Assembly (NCBI RefSeq): GCF_003260275.1
Contig: NZ_QJHB01000013.1
Coordinates: 19,233-83,232, forward strand
DNA: 64,000 nucleotides
Direction of reading: 5' to 3'
From: Homoserinimonas sp. OAct 916
GTDB lineage: Bacteria > Actinomycetota > Actinomycetes > Actinomycetales > Microbacteriaceae
Part shown: positions 31,523 through 40,257 of the stretch, one piece after another
Position numbering within the stretch: the stretch's first letter is position 1
Layout: every line of letters begins with the position of its first letter
Program-made: the position numbers and the translations under genes
The notes under the pieces: generated by a model
The model's input: only the letters and a program-made list of their open reading frames with translations
What the model was told of the DNA's origin: nothing
Database searches by the model: none

Positions 31523-32575
31523 ATGCTGGGAACAATGATCTACGGCGAGCGCGACATCCGCGTCGAGGAGCGCCCGCGTCCACGGGTTCTCACGGGCACC
31601 GATGCCGTGGTGAGAGTGACGGCGGCCTGCGTGTGCGGGTCAGATCTCTGGGGATACCGTGGCCTGATGCCACTCACCGGCGGGCCGCGCCCGATCGGCC
31701 ACGAGTTCGTGGGGATAGTGGATGAGATCGGTGATGCGGTGTCGACCCTCTCGGTCGGCGACTTTGTGATCTCGCCGTTCACCACGAGTGACGGAACCTG
31801 CCCGGCCTGCCTGAACAACATTCACTCCGCCTGCGTCAACGGATCGAACTACGGCGCCAAAGACCGCAACGGCGAGCCGCTGGCTGGCGCCCAGGGTGAA
31901 TACGTGCGTGTGCCCTTCGCCGACGGCACCCTGGTGCGCGTGCCCGGCGACGTAGATGAGGCACTCGTTCCGAGCCTGCTCGCGCTGTCAGATGTGATGA
32001 GTACCGGGCATCACGCCGCCGAATCCGCCGGGGTCGAGGAGGGCTCCACAGTAGTGGTGGTCGGTGACGGCGCGGTTGGCCTGTGCGCGGTGCTCGCCGC
32101 GCATCGCCTGGGTGCCGAACGGATCATCGCGATGAGTCGCCACGAGAGCCGGCAGAAGCTCGCACGGGATTTCGGTGCGACCGACATCGTCGCCGAGCGC
32201 GGTGACGAGGGCATCGCGAAGGTGCATGAGTTGCTCGACGGGCAGGGGGCCGACTGCGTGCTGGAAGCGGTCGGCATGAAGGATTCGATGCACCAGGCGT
32301 TGCACTCCGCAAGGCCCGGTGGCTCGGTGGGTTATGTGGGTGCTCCCGTCGGCGGACCGGAGTTACCGATCGGCTACCTGTTCTCCAACAACATCCATGT
32401 CGGAGGCGGCGTCGCCCCGGCCCGCGCCTACATTCCCGAGCTTCTCGACGACGTGCTCGCGGGCACGATCAACCCGGGGCTCGTCTTCGACCTGACCCTC
32501 CCGCTCGCAGAGGCGCCAGCCGCCTACGCGGCGATGGATGAGCGACGCGCCATCAAGGTGCTGCTCAAGCCGTAG
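31523..32575 (+). CDS. Zinc-dependent alcohol dehydrogenase
   Basis: 350 aa with GGAG upstream. It is a medium-chain dehydrogenase: VCGSDLWGYRG (catalytic-zinc Cys), GHEFVGIVDEIG (catalytic His-Glu), CPACLNNIHSAC plus later residues in the structural-zinc lobe, and VVVGDGAVGLCAVLAAHRLGAERII (Rossmann loop for NAD(P)). It oxidises an alcohol or reduces an aldehyde or ketone; the substrate is unknown. An aldo/keto reductase gene follows on the same strand 110 bases later. A 28-base copy of this gene's 3' end occurs right after that reductase's stop. Confidence 0.9.
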   Translation: MLGTMIYGERDIRVEERPRPRVLTGTDAVVRVTAACVCGSDLWGYRGLMPLTGGPRPIGHEFVGIVDEIGDAVSTLSVGDFVISPFTTSDGTCPACLNNIHSACVNGSNYGAKDRNGEPLAGAQGEYVRVPFADGTLVRVPGDVDEALVPSLLALSDVMSTGHHAAESAGVEEGSTVVVVGDGAVGLCAVLAAHRLGAERIIAMSRHESRQKLARDFGATDIVAERGDEGIAKVHELLDGQGADCVLEAVGMKDSMHQALHSARPGGSVGYVGAPVGGPELPIGYLFSNNIHVGGGVAPARAYIPELLDDVLAGTINPGLVFDLTLPLAEAPAAYAAMDERRAIKVLLKP

Positions 32576-32685
32576 ACCGGTCAGCACTCGCCGATCATCT
32601 CGTCTGGTCCGCGTCGTCGGTTCACACGGGGCCCTGTCGTGCCCTTTTATGCCGACCGTCACGGCTTCGGGCGTAGCCTCGAACT

Positions 32686-33687
32686 ATGAAATACAAACAT
32701 CTTGGAAACAGTGGTCTCAAAGTTTCAGAACTCATCTACGGCAATTGGCTCACCCACGGCTCCCAGGTCGAGAACGAGGTGGCGACCCGCTGTGTGCAGG
32801 CGGCATTGGATGTCGGGGTCACCACCTTCGACACCGCCGACGTGTATGCGAATACGGCTGCGGAAGTCGTGTTGGGCGACGCCCTTGCCGGGCAGCGGCG
32901 CGAATCGCTGGAGATCTTGACGAAGGTGTTCTGGCCAACCGGTCCCAAGGGGCACAATGACGTTGGCCTGTCACGCAAGCACATCCTGGAATCGATCGAT
33001 GGTTCACTCACGCGGCTGAAGACCGACTATGTCGACGTGTATCAGGCGCACCGGTATGACGTGGACACTCCCTTGGAAGAGACCATGCAGGCGTTCGCCG
33101 ACGTCGTCAGGGCGGGCAAGGCGCTCTACATCGGCGTCAGCGAGTGGAATGCGGACCAGTTGCGTGCCGGTCATGAACTGGCGACCGAACTGCGAGTGCA
33201 ACTTGTTTCGAACCAGCCCCAGTACTCCATGCTGTGGCGGGTGATCGAAGCGGAGGTCATTCCGACGTCAATCGAACTGGGAATGTCGCAGATCGTCTGG
33301 TCGCCGGTCGCGCAGGGCATCCTGACCGGCAAATACAAGCCGGGCGAACCGCTCCCGACCGGCAGCCGTGCCACAGACGACAAGGGAGGGGCAAATGTTC
33401 TTCACGACCGGTTGACTGATGAGCTGTTGACCGGCGTGCAGAAACTGCAGCCGATCGCGGATGACCTTGGGATCACCATGGCCCAGCTCGCGTTGGCCTG
33501 GGTGTTGCGCAACCCCAATGTGTCGGCGGCCATCATCGGGGCGTCCCGGCCGGAGCAGGTGGAGTCGAATGCACTGGCTTCGGGAGTGGAACTGGACGAC
33601 AGTGTGCTGGCGCGCATCGATGACGCGCTCGGCTCGCTTCCCGAACGGGACCCAGCAAAAACGGTGTCTCCGCCTTCGCGCGCGTAG
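32686..33687 (+). CDS. Aldo/keto reductase
   Basis: 333 aa (beta/alpha)8 barrel. MKYKHLGNSGLKVSEL, FDTADVYANTAAEVVLGDAL (catalytic Asp-Tyr), EILTKVFW (catalytic Lys), VDVYQAHRYDVDTPLEETM (catalytic His), YIGVSEWNADQL and SAAIIGASRPEQVESNA (NADPH-binding) are all present. It resembles the voltage-gated potassium-channel beta-subunit/YghZ type that reduces aldehydes with NADPH. Right after its TAG comes, in the same frame, a relic RAIEVLLEP followed by TAG that matches the end of the neighbouring alcohol dehydrogenase. Confidence 0.92.
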   Translation: MKYKHLGNSGLKVSELIYGNWLTHGSQVENEVATRCVQAALDVGVTTFDTADVYANTAAEVVLGDALAGQRRESLEILTKVFWPTGPKGHNDVGLSRKHILESIDGSLTRLKTDYVDVYQAHRYDVDTPLEETMQAFADVVRAGKALYIGVSEWNADQLRAGHELATELRVQLVSNQPQYSMLWRVIEAEVIPTSIELGMSQIVWSPVAQGILTGKYKPGEPLPTGSRATDDKGGANVLHDRLTDELLTGVQKLQPIADDLGITMAQLALAWVLRNPNVSAAIIGASRPEQVESNALASGVELDDSVLARIDDALGSLPERDPAKTVSPPSRA

Positions 33688-33690
33688 CGG

Positions 33691-33718
33691 GCCATCGAGG
33701 TGCTGCTCGAGCCGTAGA
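33691..33718 (+). repeat. Degenerate copy of the alcohol dehydrogenase 3' end
   Basis: These 28 bases match 32549-32576, the last codons and stop of the alcohol dehydrogenase gene, at 26 positions; both differences are A-to-G. They begin three bases after the aldo/keto reductase stop. This is likely a relic of a second dehydrogenase copy or a short duplication. Confidence 0.7.
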
Positions 33719-33734
33719 AGGTTGGTACGAGCGT

Positions 33735-33950
33735 TCAGTCTTCGCTGCTGGTGCGGTCTGCGACGAACTCGACTAATGCCGGGTCGGCGGAGATCAACCT
33801 GTCCATCTCTTCATCCCCGGTGCAGGTGATCAGCGCTATCCGAAGCTCCGTGCCGCTGCGGGAGACCACCCTCCAGGTGGCACCGGAGTCTTCCCAGCGT
33901 CGCAGCACGTCAACCGGGGATGTAGGGGTCGCGTCGTGGCCTTCAGGCAT
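33735..33950 (-). CDS. Small hypothetical protein behind acs
   Basis: 71 aa from the ATG at 33950, which overlaps the 3' end of acs by eight bases; GAGGAAG lies about ten bases upstream. The sequence SPVDVLRRWEDSGATWRVVSRSGTELRIALITCTGDEEMDRLISADPALVEFV looks like a small alpha/beta domain, conserved-looking but not one I can name. The overlap with acs suggests cotranscription and translational coupling, so it may be linked to acetate metabolism. Confidence 0.6.
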   Translation of the reverse strand: MPEGHDATPTSPVDVLRRWEDSGATWRVVSRSGTELRIALITCTGDEEMDRLISADPALVEFVADRTSSED

Positions 33951-35988
33951 GCCCTCCAGCTTCCTCTGCCGTAGTGCTGTCGGCAACTCCGGAAGCGGCC
34001 GAGCCATTCGTGGTGTCCTCTGCTTCTGCGGGGGCGTCGGCCATCAGCTCGGCGATCATGTCGACAACGGTGGAGTCTGCCAATGTGGTGACGTCGCCCA
34101 ACTCCCGATGCTCTGCGACATCCCGCAGAAGTCGGCGCATGATCTTGCCCGAACGCGTCTTCGGCAGTTCCGGAGTCAACAAGATCTGGCGGGGCCGGGC
34201 AAGCTTGCCGATGCGCTCGGCCACCGTGTCTCGCAGTTCAGCGACGAGCCGCACCCCCGCCTCGCCTTCGGTGTCAACCGATGCCTTGATCGTGACGAAT
34301 GCCACAATGGCCGTACCTGTGATCGGGTCGCTCGCGCCGACGACGGCGGCCTCAGCCACCTTGAGGTCGGAGACGATCGCGTGCTCCACCTCGGTCGTGG
34401 AGATACGGTGCCCGGAGATGTTCATCACATCGTCGAGCCGGCCGAGCACCCAGAAGTCGCCGTCATCATCTTTCTTGGCGCCGTCACCGCTGAGATACAC
34501 GCCGGGGAACTTCGACCAATAGGTTCTCTGGTACCGCTCGTCGTCACCCCAGACGGTGCGCAGCATGCCCGGCCACGGCTCGGTGACCACCAGAAACCCG
34601 CCTTCGCCACGCCCGACCGGCTTGCCGTCATTGCCGAAGACCTCGGCGCTGATTCCGGGGAATGGTTTCATCGCAGCACCCGGCTTCGTCGCGGTGATCC
34701 CCGGCAGCGGAGTGATCAGGATGCCGCCGTTCTCGGTTTGCCACCAGGTGTCGACCACCGCCGCGGTGTTGCCGCCGATGTTCGAGTGATACCAGATCCA
34801 CGCCTCCGGGTTGATCGGTTCTCCGACCGAGCCGATGATGCGCAGGCTCGACAGGTCGTGCATCTTCGGATACTCCTCGCCCCACTTCATGAAGGTGCGG
34901 ATCGTCGTCGGTGCCGTGTACAGGATTGTCACACCATAATGTTCGATGATCTTCCACCACCGGTCCTTGCCGCCGGCATCCGGTGCGCCCTCATACATGA
35001 CCGAGGTCACGCCATTCGCGAGAGGCCCATAGACGATATAACTGTGCCCGGTGACCCAGCCGATGTCGGCGGCAGTCCAGAACACGTCGGTTTCGGGCTT
35101 CATGTCGAAGATCAGCCGCGAGGTCGACGACACGTGGGTGAGATAGCCGCCGGTGGTGTGCAAAACCCCTTTTGGCGTGCCGGTGGTGCCTGAGGTGTAC
35201 ATGATGTAGAGCGGGTGCTCGGAGTCGAACATCTCGGGCGTGTGATCGGTGCTCGCTTTTTCCACCGTGTCGTGCCACCAGACGTCGCGGCCGGTTCTCC
35301 AGTCCACTTCCTGCCCGGTGCGCTTGACCACCAATACGTGCCGCACATCGGGGCAGCTGTCCATGGCGACGTCGACGGCGGGCTTCAACTCATTGATGAC
35401 TCCTTTGCGCCAGCTTCCATCGGCGGTGATGACCACCTGCGCTCCACAGTCGATGATGCGGGTACTCAACGCTTCTGATGAATAACCGGCAAACACCACC
35501 ATGTGTGGCGCACCGAGCCGGGCACAGGCGAGCATGGCGACCACGGTTTCAGGGATCATCGGCATGTAGATGGCGACCCGATCGCCTTTCTTGACCCCGA
35601 GATCGGTGAGGGCGTTCGCCGCCTGGCAGACTTGATCCTTCAACTGGGCGTAGGTGGTCGCGCGGGTGTCCCCTTCCGGTTCACCGACCCAGTGGAAGGC
35701 GACCCGGCCGCCGTTTCCTGCGTCCACATGCCGGTCGACGCAGTTCACCGAAGCGTTCAGGGTTCCGCCGACAAACCATTTGGAGTGCGGCGCCTCCCAC
35801 TCCAGTACTTCGTCCCAGTGCCGATCCCAGGTGAGGAACTCGGCCTGTTCTGACCAAAAACCGAGTCGGTCGGCGGCGGCTCGCTCGTAGATCTCTGGCT
35901 GTGCATTGGCATTCGCGGCGAGGTCGGCGGGTGGGTCGAACTGGCGGTTCTCATGCAGCAGGACTGATAGTTCGGGGCTGATGGTCAT
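33943..35988 (-). CDS. acs: Acetyl-CoA synthetase
   Basis: 681 aa from the ATG at 35988, with AAAGGAAAG upstream. It is a full AMP-forming acetyl-CoA synthetase: YTSGTTGTPKGVLHTTGGY (P-loop), VDTWWQTENGGILITPLPG (adenine and acetate pocket including the family Trp), LGRLDDVMNISGHR (hinge) and PKTRSGKIMRRLL, where the Lys is the acetylation-controlled catalytic residue. It converts acetate, ATP and CoA to acetyl-CoA. About 45 Ala/Glu/Thr-rich residues extend the C-terminus beyond the usual length. It lies directly behind satP, 100 bases away, forming an acetate uptake and activation unit. Confidence 0.95.
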   Translation of the reverse strand: MTISPELSVLLHENRQFDPPADLAANANAQPEIYERAAADRLGFWSEQAEFLTWDRHWDEVLEWEAPHSKWFVGGTLNASVNCVDRHVDAGNGGRVAFHWVGEPEGDTRATTYAQLKDQVCQAANALTDLGVKKGDRVAIYMPMIPETVVAMLACARLGAPHMVVFAGYSSEALSTRIIDCGAQVVITADGSWRKGVINELKPAVDVAMDSCPDVRHVLVVKRTGQEVDWRTGRDVWWHDTVEKASTDHTPEMFDSEHPLYIMYTSGTTGTPKGVLHTTGGYLTHVSSTSRLIFDMKPETDVFWTAADIGWVTGHSYIVYGPLANGVTSVMYEGAPDAGGKDRWWKIIEHYGVTILYTAPTTIRTFMKWGEEYPKMHDLSSLRIIGSVGEPINPEAWIWYHSNIGGNTAAVVDTWWQTENGGILITPLPGITATKPGAAMKPFPGISAEVFGNDGKPVGRGEGGFLVVTEPWPGMLRTVWGDDERYQRTYWSKFPGVYLSGDGAKKDDDGDFWVLGRLDDVMNISGHRISTTEVEHAIVSDLKVAEAAVVGASDPITGTAIVAFVTIKASVDTEGEAGVRLVAELRDTVAERIGKLARPRQILLTPELPKTRSGKIMRRLLRDVAEHRELGDVTTLADSTVVDMIAELMADAPAEAEDTTNGSAASGVADSTTAEEAGGHA

Positions 35989-36088
35989 GGTCTCTTTCCT
36001 TTGGTGTCTTGGTGGTTTTCGTCTCGCGGCGGTTCGGGGGTTCGGCAGTTCCAGCACACCGGCCGGATCGGCGCGATCCGTGCATCGG

Positions 36089-36739
36089 CTATTTGCTCAG
36101 CGGTCCGAGAGCCAGCACGGTGCGCTTGAAGGTCGAGTTGATCACGATCGCAAACGAGGTGTACCAGGCGATCAACGCGGTGACAATGCCGAGCCAGCCC
36201 CCGATCATGTTGAACGCCGAGTTGTCGGCAAATGCGCCGATGGTCAACGCGACGAAGGTGAGAAACAGGAAGACGAACACCCCCAACACGGCAATACTCT
36301 CGCGGAATGCGGCAACCATCATGTAGCCGGTGAAGATCGTCCAGGCCAATAGGAACAAGCCCGTTGCCGGTCCGGCCTCGTGGATCGCCGCCAACCCTCC
36401 GGCGACGAACGACACGTAGTAGAAGTACGACAGCCAGAAAGCTCCGAAGGAGCTGAACGCGAGTGCGCCGAAGGTGTTGCCCTTGCGAAACTCCCACATG
36501 CCGGCGAGCAGTTGCGCCAACCCGCCATAGAACAGTGCCAGGGCAAGAACGATCGGGCCGGCAGTCTTGTCGACGAGTCCTGCGTTGGTGACGCTCAGAA
36601 CGAAGGTGGTCATGGCGAAGGCGCCGAGTCCGAGTGCGGCCGGGTTGGCGATGGCTGAGCCAGCATCGCGTGGAGGCGCCAGCGTGTTGGACGTTTGCAT
36701 TGGTTGCTCGGCGCGATGCGCAGAATTGGTTGCGGACAT
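36089..36739 (-). CDS. satP: Acetate/succinate transporter (GPR1/FUN34/YaaH family)
   Basis: 216 aa from the ATG at 36739, which has GGAGGG eight bases upstream. It has six membrane segments; NPAALGLGAFAMTTFVLSVTNAGL is the family's N-P-x-x-x-G signature (about residue 32), with GGLAQLLAGMWEFRKGNTFGALAFSSFGAFWLSYFY following. It carries acetate or succinate across the membrane. It is the first gene of an operon with acs. Confidence 0.92.
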   Translation of the reverse strand: MSATNSAHRAEQPMQTSNTLAPPRDAGSAIANPAALGLGAFAMTTFVLSVTNAGLVDKTAGPIVLALALFYGGLAQLLAGMWEFRKGNTFGALAFSSFGAFWLSYFYYVSFVAGGLAAIHEAGPATGLFLLAWTIFTGYMMVAAFRESIAVLGVFVFLFLTFVALTIGAFADNSAFNMIGGWLGIVTALIAWYTSFAIVINSTFKRTVLALGPLSK

Positions 36740-36901
36740 GATCTGGGCCCTCCAGGGCCGTGAGTCGGGCAACCAGTGGCAGGCCTACCGCCGATGACGT
36801 GGCACCCCTACCGCCGTCGGCACGATCTGCGCTGTCCCGACAACTCTCAAGCTACGCCCAGCTCTGCGGCACGCCAAGACCGACCGAGCCCGCTGCAGAC
36901 G

Positions 36902-37084
36902 TTAGGCCTGTTCTTCGGGAATAAGAATCCACAGAAAGATATAGGCGACGATCTGGGGGCCGGGCAACAGGAGGCTGAGCAGGGTGAGCAACCGTACGGT
37001 AGACGGATACCAGCCGAATCGCTGAGCGACGCCCGCGCACACACCAGCGATCATCCGCCCCTGTTTCGGTCTGCTGAGTACCAT
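36902..37084 (-). CDS. PspC-domain membrane protein
   Basis: 60 aa. RPKQGRMIAGVCAGVAQRFGWYPSTVRLLTLLSLLLPGPQIVAYIFLWILIPEE is a nearly complete PspC domain: an amphipathic GVCAGVAxRFG helix followed by a membrane segment and the closing IPEE. PspC proteins sense or help stabilise a stressed membrane. No other phage-shock genes are near. The protein is short but the domain is whole. Confidence 0.9.
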   Translation of the reverse strand: MVLSRPKQGRMIAGVCAGVAQRFGWYPSTVRLLTLLSLLLPGPQIVAYIFLWILIPEEQA

Positions 37085-37432
37085 GCCTACAGCATCGCCG
37101 TACGGCCCTCGATGCGCAATGGGTAGCCGCGGATTTCCCTGATATCGATGGTTGCGATGTCGTGGAGGGTGCCGAGGCGATCACCTTCTCCAGAACCCGA
37201 TGCGCACGTCCTCAGACGCTCACACTGGCGACATGCGAACCCCCTGTCGACTCCGTGCGTGGCGTGCGACACCCCGAAGGGCGCTTCGCTGTGACGGTGG
37301 GTGGCAACTGTTTCGACGCGACAGCGATCAGCTGCTCGGGCTCGGACGCTGACCGAGCCATCCCAGAACAGCGAACCAGGCCGCGGTGCGTGAACAACGG
37401 AGTACCGGGAATACCTCCGGCACGCACTGTCG
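37085..37432. other. Gap without recognisable gene
   Basis: About 350 bases between pspC and yidC on the minus strand. Open frames on the plus strand lack family features and ribosome-binding sites. Nothing else, such as repeats or RNA genes, was seen. Confidence 0.35.
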
Positions 37433-38221
37433 TCACTGTGCGGCAGCGAGTCCTGGATCGAGAATGCGTCGCACCACGATTCGCTCGATCAGGGTCCAGG
37501 ATGTTGAGACGGTGAGGTACAGGGCGGCCGCCAGCGGAACGATCGCAGCAACACCGACGGTGATGAACGGCAACCAACTCAACATGCCTGTGGGACTCGG
37601 AACACCAGCCGCCGGCACGGCGGGGCCTGCGGTTCGTGGTGGCACGCTGGCGCCTGCGGTTCGGGCCTCCGCGACGGCCATTCTTCGAGACAGCCAGGTC
37701 ACCCCGCCGATCACGCCCAGCAGCGCTAGGAACATCAGCCCTCCTGGCCAGGCGCCGCCGCTGCCGAGCAGCGCAAGAAGCGATGTGCCGAGGTTCACCC
37801 CGGCCAATTGTTGCACCAGGAGAAGATTCGAGTGCCCGTTGATCATCGCGAGCGAGAACAGCCCGTAGACGGTGGAAACAACGGGCAACTGAACGAGGGT
37901 CGGCAGGCATCCCGCGACCGGCGATGCCTTCTCGCGGGCATATAACTCCCTCGTCTTGCGTTGCAGCAGCTCACGATTCTTACCGTATTTCCGTGTGAGT
38001 TCTGCGAGTTGGGGAGTAAGGCGGCGACGCGTCAGTTCTGCTCGCACACGGGAGACACCGACGGGAATGAGTGCCGCACGAACCAGCAGGGTGACGAGCA
38101 CCACGATCAACGCGGCGGCGGCGTCGCCGAACAGCGGGTTCAACAATGAGGCTAGAGCGGTGACAACTGAATAAGCGCCATCAAGAGCGGCGGCGATGGG
38201 CGGAAGAGAGTAGAGGTTCAC
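37433..38221 (-). CDS. YidC/Oxa1-family membrane insertase (second type)
   Basis: 262 aa from a GTG at 38221, chosen for the AAGG ten bases upstream; an ATG at 38269 would add 16 residues. ALIVVLVTLLVRAALIPVGVSRVRAELTRRRLTPQLAELTRKYGKNRELLQRKTRELYAREKASPVAGCLPTLVQLPVVSTVYGLF is the conserved YidC core with its basic hydrophilic groove and cytoplasmic coiled loop. The start has only a short N-terminal segment and no lipobox. It inserts membrane proteins. The main yidC normally sits beside rnpA and rpmH, so this is probably an accessory paralogue. DUF6412 is directly upstream. Confidence 0.88.
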   Translation of the reverse strand: MNLYSLPPIAAALDGAYSVVTALASLLNPLFGDAAAALIVVLVTLLVRAALIPVGVSRVRAELTRRRLTPQLAELTRKYGKNRELLQRKTRELYAREKASPVAGCLPTLVQLPVVSTVYGLFSLAMINGHSNLLLVQQLAGVNLGTSLLALLGSGGAWPGGLMFLALLGVIGGVTWLSRRMAVAEARTAGASVPPRTAGPAVPAAGVPSPTGMLSWLPFITVGVAAIVPLAAALYLTVSTSWTLIERIVVRRILDPGLAAAQ

Positions 38222-38296
38222 GAAAGGTATCCCTTGCAGTTGGAGCGGATGAGGTGACGTGTGGGTCACGCGGCATCCGCCGACGGCGAAAGGAGC

Positions 38297-38590
38297 CTAC
38301 GCGACCGGGAGTGACTGCGAGGGTGCTCGGGTGCGGGGGCGCCCGGCCGAGTCGGGATGCAGCGGGGCGGGTTCGGCTCTCGGCGCTTGCCGGTGTTGGC
38401 GCGCCGGCTGGCCGGTCGTGGTCACTGTCGCATCGTTGAGTGTCACGCTGTGCACAGCGGCGAGGGCCAACCCGATCGCGCAGGCCGCGACCCCCGCGAG
38501 AACCACTGTCGACGGATCCGGTTGAACGATGACAAACACGGTGAAGAGCACCGCCATCACGGTGGCCACGCGTTTATCGAGCCAGCGCAT
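38297..38590 (-). CDS. DUF6412-like membrane protein
   Basis: 97 aa from the ATG at 38590, which has GAGGAAGGG upstream. Two hydrophobic segments (VATVMAVLFTVFVIVQ and TVVLAGVAACAIGLALAAVHSV) are followed by a basic Arg/Pro-rich cytoplasmic tail with AEPAPLHPDSAGRPRTRAP. This matches small actinobacterial DUF6412-type proteins that I recall lying next to accessory yidC genes. It precedes yidC by 75 bases on the same strand, so the two are likely cotranscribed and may work together in membrane insertion. Function unproven. Confidence 0.7.
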   Translation of the reverse strand: MRWLDKRVATVMAVLFTVFVIVQPDPSTVVLAGVAACAIGLALAAVHSVTLNDATVTTTGQPARQHRQAPRAEPAPLHPDSAGRPRTRAPSQSLPVA

Positions 38591-38757
38591 CGGATCCCTT
38601 CCTCGTGGCACCCAGACTACCCGGCATCATCCGGCGGCGAGCGCAGAAGTCATTGGATTGAACGTCAGCCGTCCGCCCCAGGATGCCCGCACGCGACTCC
38701 CACTCGACCTCACGAGCATCACTCGATGAAGACTGTGCCGTGCGCGCCCCGTTGAAA

Positions 38758-40257
38758 TCACTCCGCGGCGCGCTCCAGCACCAGCTCTCGCACGCGGGCA
38801 GCGTCGGCCTGGCCGCGCATGGCCTTCATGACCGCGCCGATCACAGCGCCTGCGGCCTGCACCTTGCCATCGCGGATCTTGGCCAGCACGTCGGGCTGCG
38901 ACGCGAGCGCATCGTCGATGGCCGCGATCAGGGCGCCGTCATCGGAGACGACAGCGAGGCCGCGAGCCTCAACCACCTGGGCCGGGTTGCCCTCCCCCGC
39001 GATGACCCCTTCGAGCACCTGGCGACCCAGCCGGTCGGTGAGGGTGCCGGAGTCGATCAGGGCGACCAGTTCTGCCACCTGACCGGGCGAGACCAACGTC
39101 TCGGGTGAGACACCGTCGACATTGGCCAACCGGGCAATCTCGCCTGTCCACCACTTTCGAGCCGACTGTGCGGATGCGCCGGCGGCGACGGTGGCCTCCA
39201 CCTGGTCGAGCAGCTCGGAGTTCACCACGTCCTGGAACTCGAGAGCAGAGAACTCCCACTCCGCCTGCAAACGCTTGCGGCGCTCCGCGGGGGGTTCGGG
39301 CAGCGTGGCCCGCAGTTCTTCCACCCATTCCCGGGAAGGCGCGACCGGAACCAGGTCAGGCTCCGGAAAGTATCGATAGTCGTCGGCGTCTGACTTGGGG
39401 CGGCCGGGCGATGTGGTGCCCGTGTCCTCATGCCAGTGCCTGGTCTCCTGCACGATCGTGCCACCCGCTGACAGAACCTGTGCCTGCCGCTGGATCTCGT
39501 ACCGGATCGCCCGTTCGACCGAGCGCAACGAGTTCACGTTCTTGGTCTCGGTGCGGGTGCCGAGCGTGTCGGAACCGCGCGGGCGCAACGACACGTTCGC
39601 GTCGCAACGCACGTTGCCCTCCTCCATGCGGGCGTTGGAGACGCCGAGCGCCTTCACAATCTCGCGCACAGCGGCAACGTAGGTTCGGCCGATCTCGGGG
39701 GCATCCGCTTCGGCGCCCTCGATCATGTGGGTGACGATCTCGACCAGCGGCACACCACCGCGGTTGTAGTCGACCAGCGAATAGTCGGCGCCCTGGATGC
39801 GGCCGGATGCTCCGCCCTTGTGGGTGAGCTTGCCGGCGTCTTCCTCCATGTGGGCGCGCTCGATCGCCACGGTGACCTGCCGTCCGCTCTCGAGCTCGAT
39901 CGTGAGGGAACCCTCGTACGCGATCGGTTCGTCGTACTGCGAGGTCTGAAAGTTCTTCGCTGTGTCGGGGTAGAAGTAGTTCTTGCGAGCGAACCGGCAG
40001 GTCTCGGCGATCTCGCAGCCGAGGGCGAGTCCGAGCCGGATGCTCGACTCGATGGCCTTGCCGTTCACCTGTGGCAGCCCACCGGGAAGCCCCAGGCAGG
40101 TCGGGCAGGTGTTCGTGTTGGCGCCCTGGCCGAATTCGTTCGCGCAGCCGCAGAACATCTTCGTGGCCGTATTCAGTTCGACGTGCACCTCGAAGCCGAG
40201 CACCGGTTCGAACAGTTCGAGGGCCTTGTCGTAGTCCATCAGGTTTGCCTTGGCCAT
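38758..40257 (-). CDS. gatB: Asp-tRNA(Asn)/Glu-tRNA(Gln) amidotransferase subunit B
   Basis: 499 aa, usual length. [23 protein letters not shown] starts the kinase/cradle domain, [48 protein letters not shown] and [15 protein letters not shown] are the family blocks, and the tail (residues ~360-495) is the tRNA-binding helical and YqeY-like domain. With GatA and GatC it converts misacylated Glu-tRNA(Gln) and Asp-tRNA(Asn) to the correct amide forms. Its ATG overlaps the gatA stop by one base (TGATG). Confidence 0.97.
   Translation of the reverse strand: MAKANLMDYDKALELFEPVLGFEVHVELNTATKMFCGCANEFGQGANTNTCPTCLGLPGGLPQVNGKAIESSIRLGLALGCEIAETCRFARKNYFYPDTAKNFQTSQYDEPIAYEGSLTIELESGRQVTVAIERAHMEEDAGKLTHKGGASGRIQGADYSLVDYNRGGVPLVEIVTHMIEGAEADAPEIGRTYVAAVREIVKALGVSNARMEEGNVRCDANVSLRPRGSDTLGTRTETKNVNSLRSVERAIRYEIQRQAQVLSAGGTIVQETRHWHEDTGTTSPGRPKSDADDYRYFPEPDLVPVAPSREWVEELRATLPEPPAERRKRLQAEWEFSALEFQDVVNSELLDQVEATVAAGASAQSARKWWTGEIARLANVDGVSPETLVSPGQVAELVALIDSGTLTDRLGRQVLEGVIAGEGNPAQVVEARGLAVVSDDGALIAAIDDALASQPDVLAKIRDGKVQAAGAVIGAVMKAMRGQADAARVRELVLERAAE

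Noticed and set aside
33751..35193. 480-codon plus-strand frame
   Set aside because: It mirrors acs, whose full set of catalytic motifs is on the minus strand.
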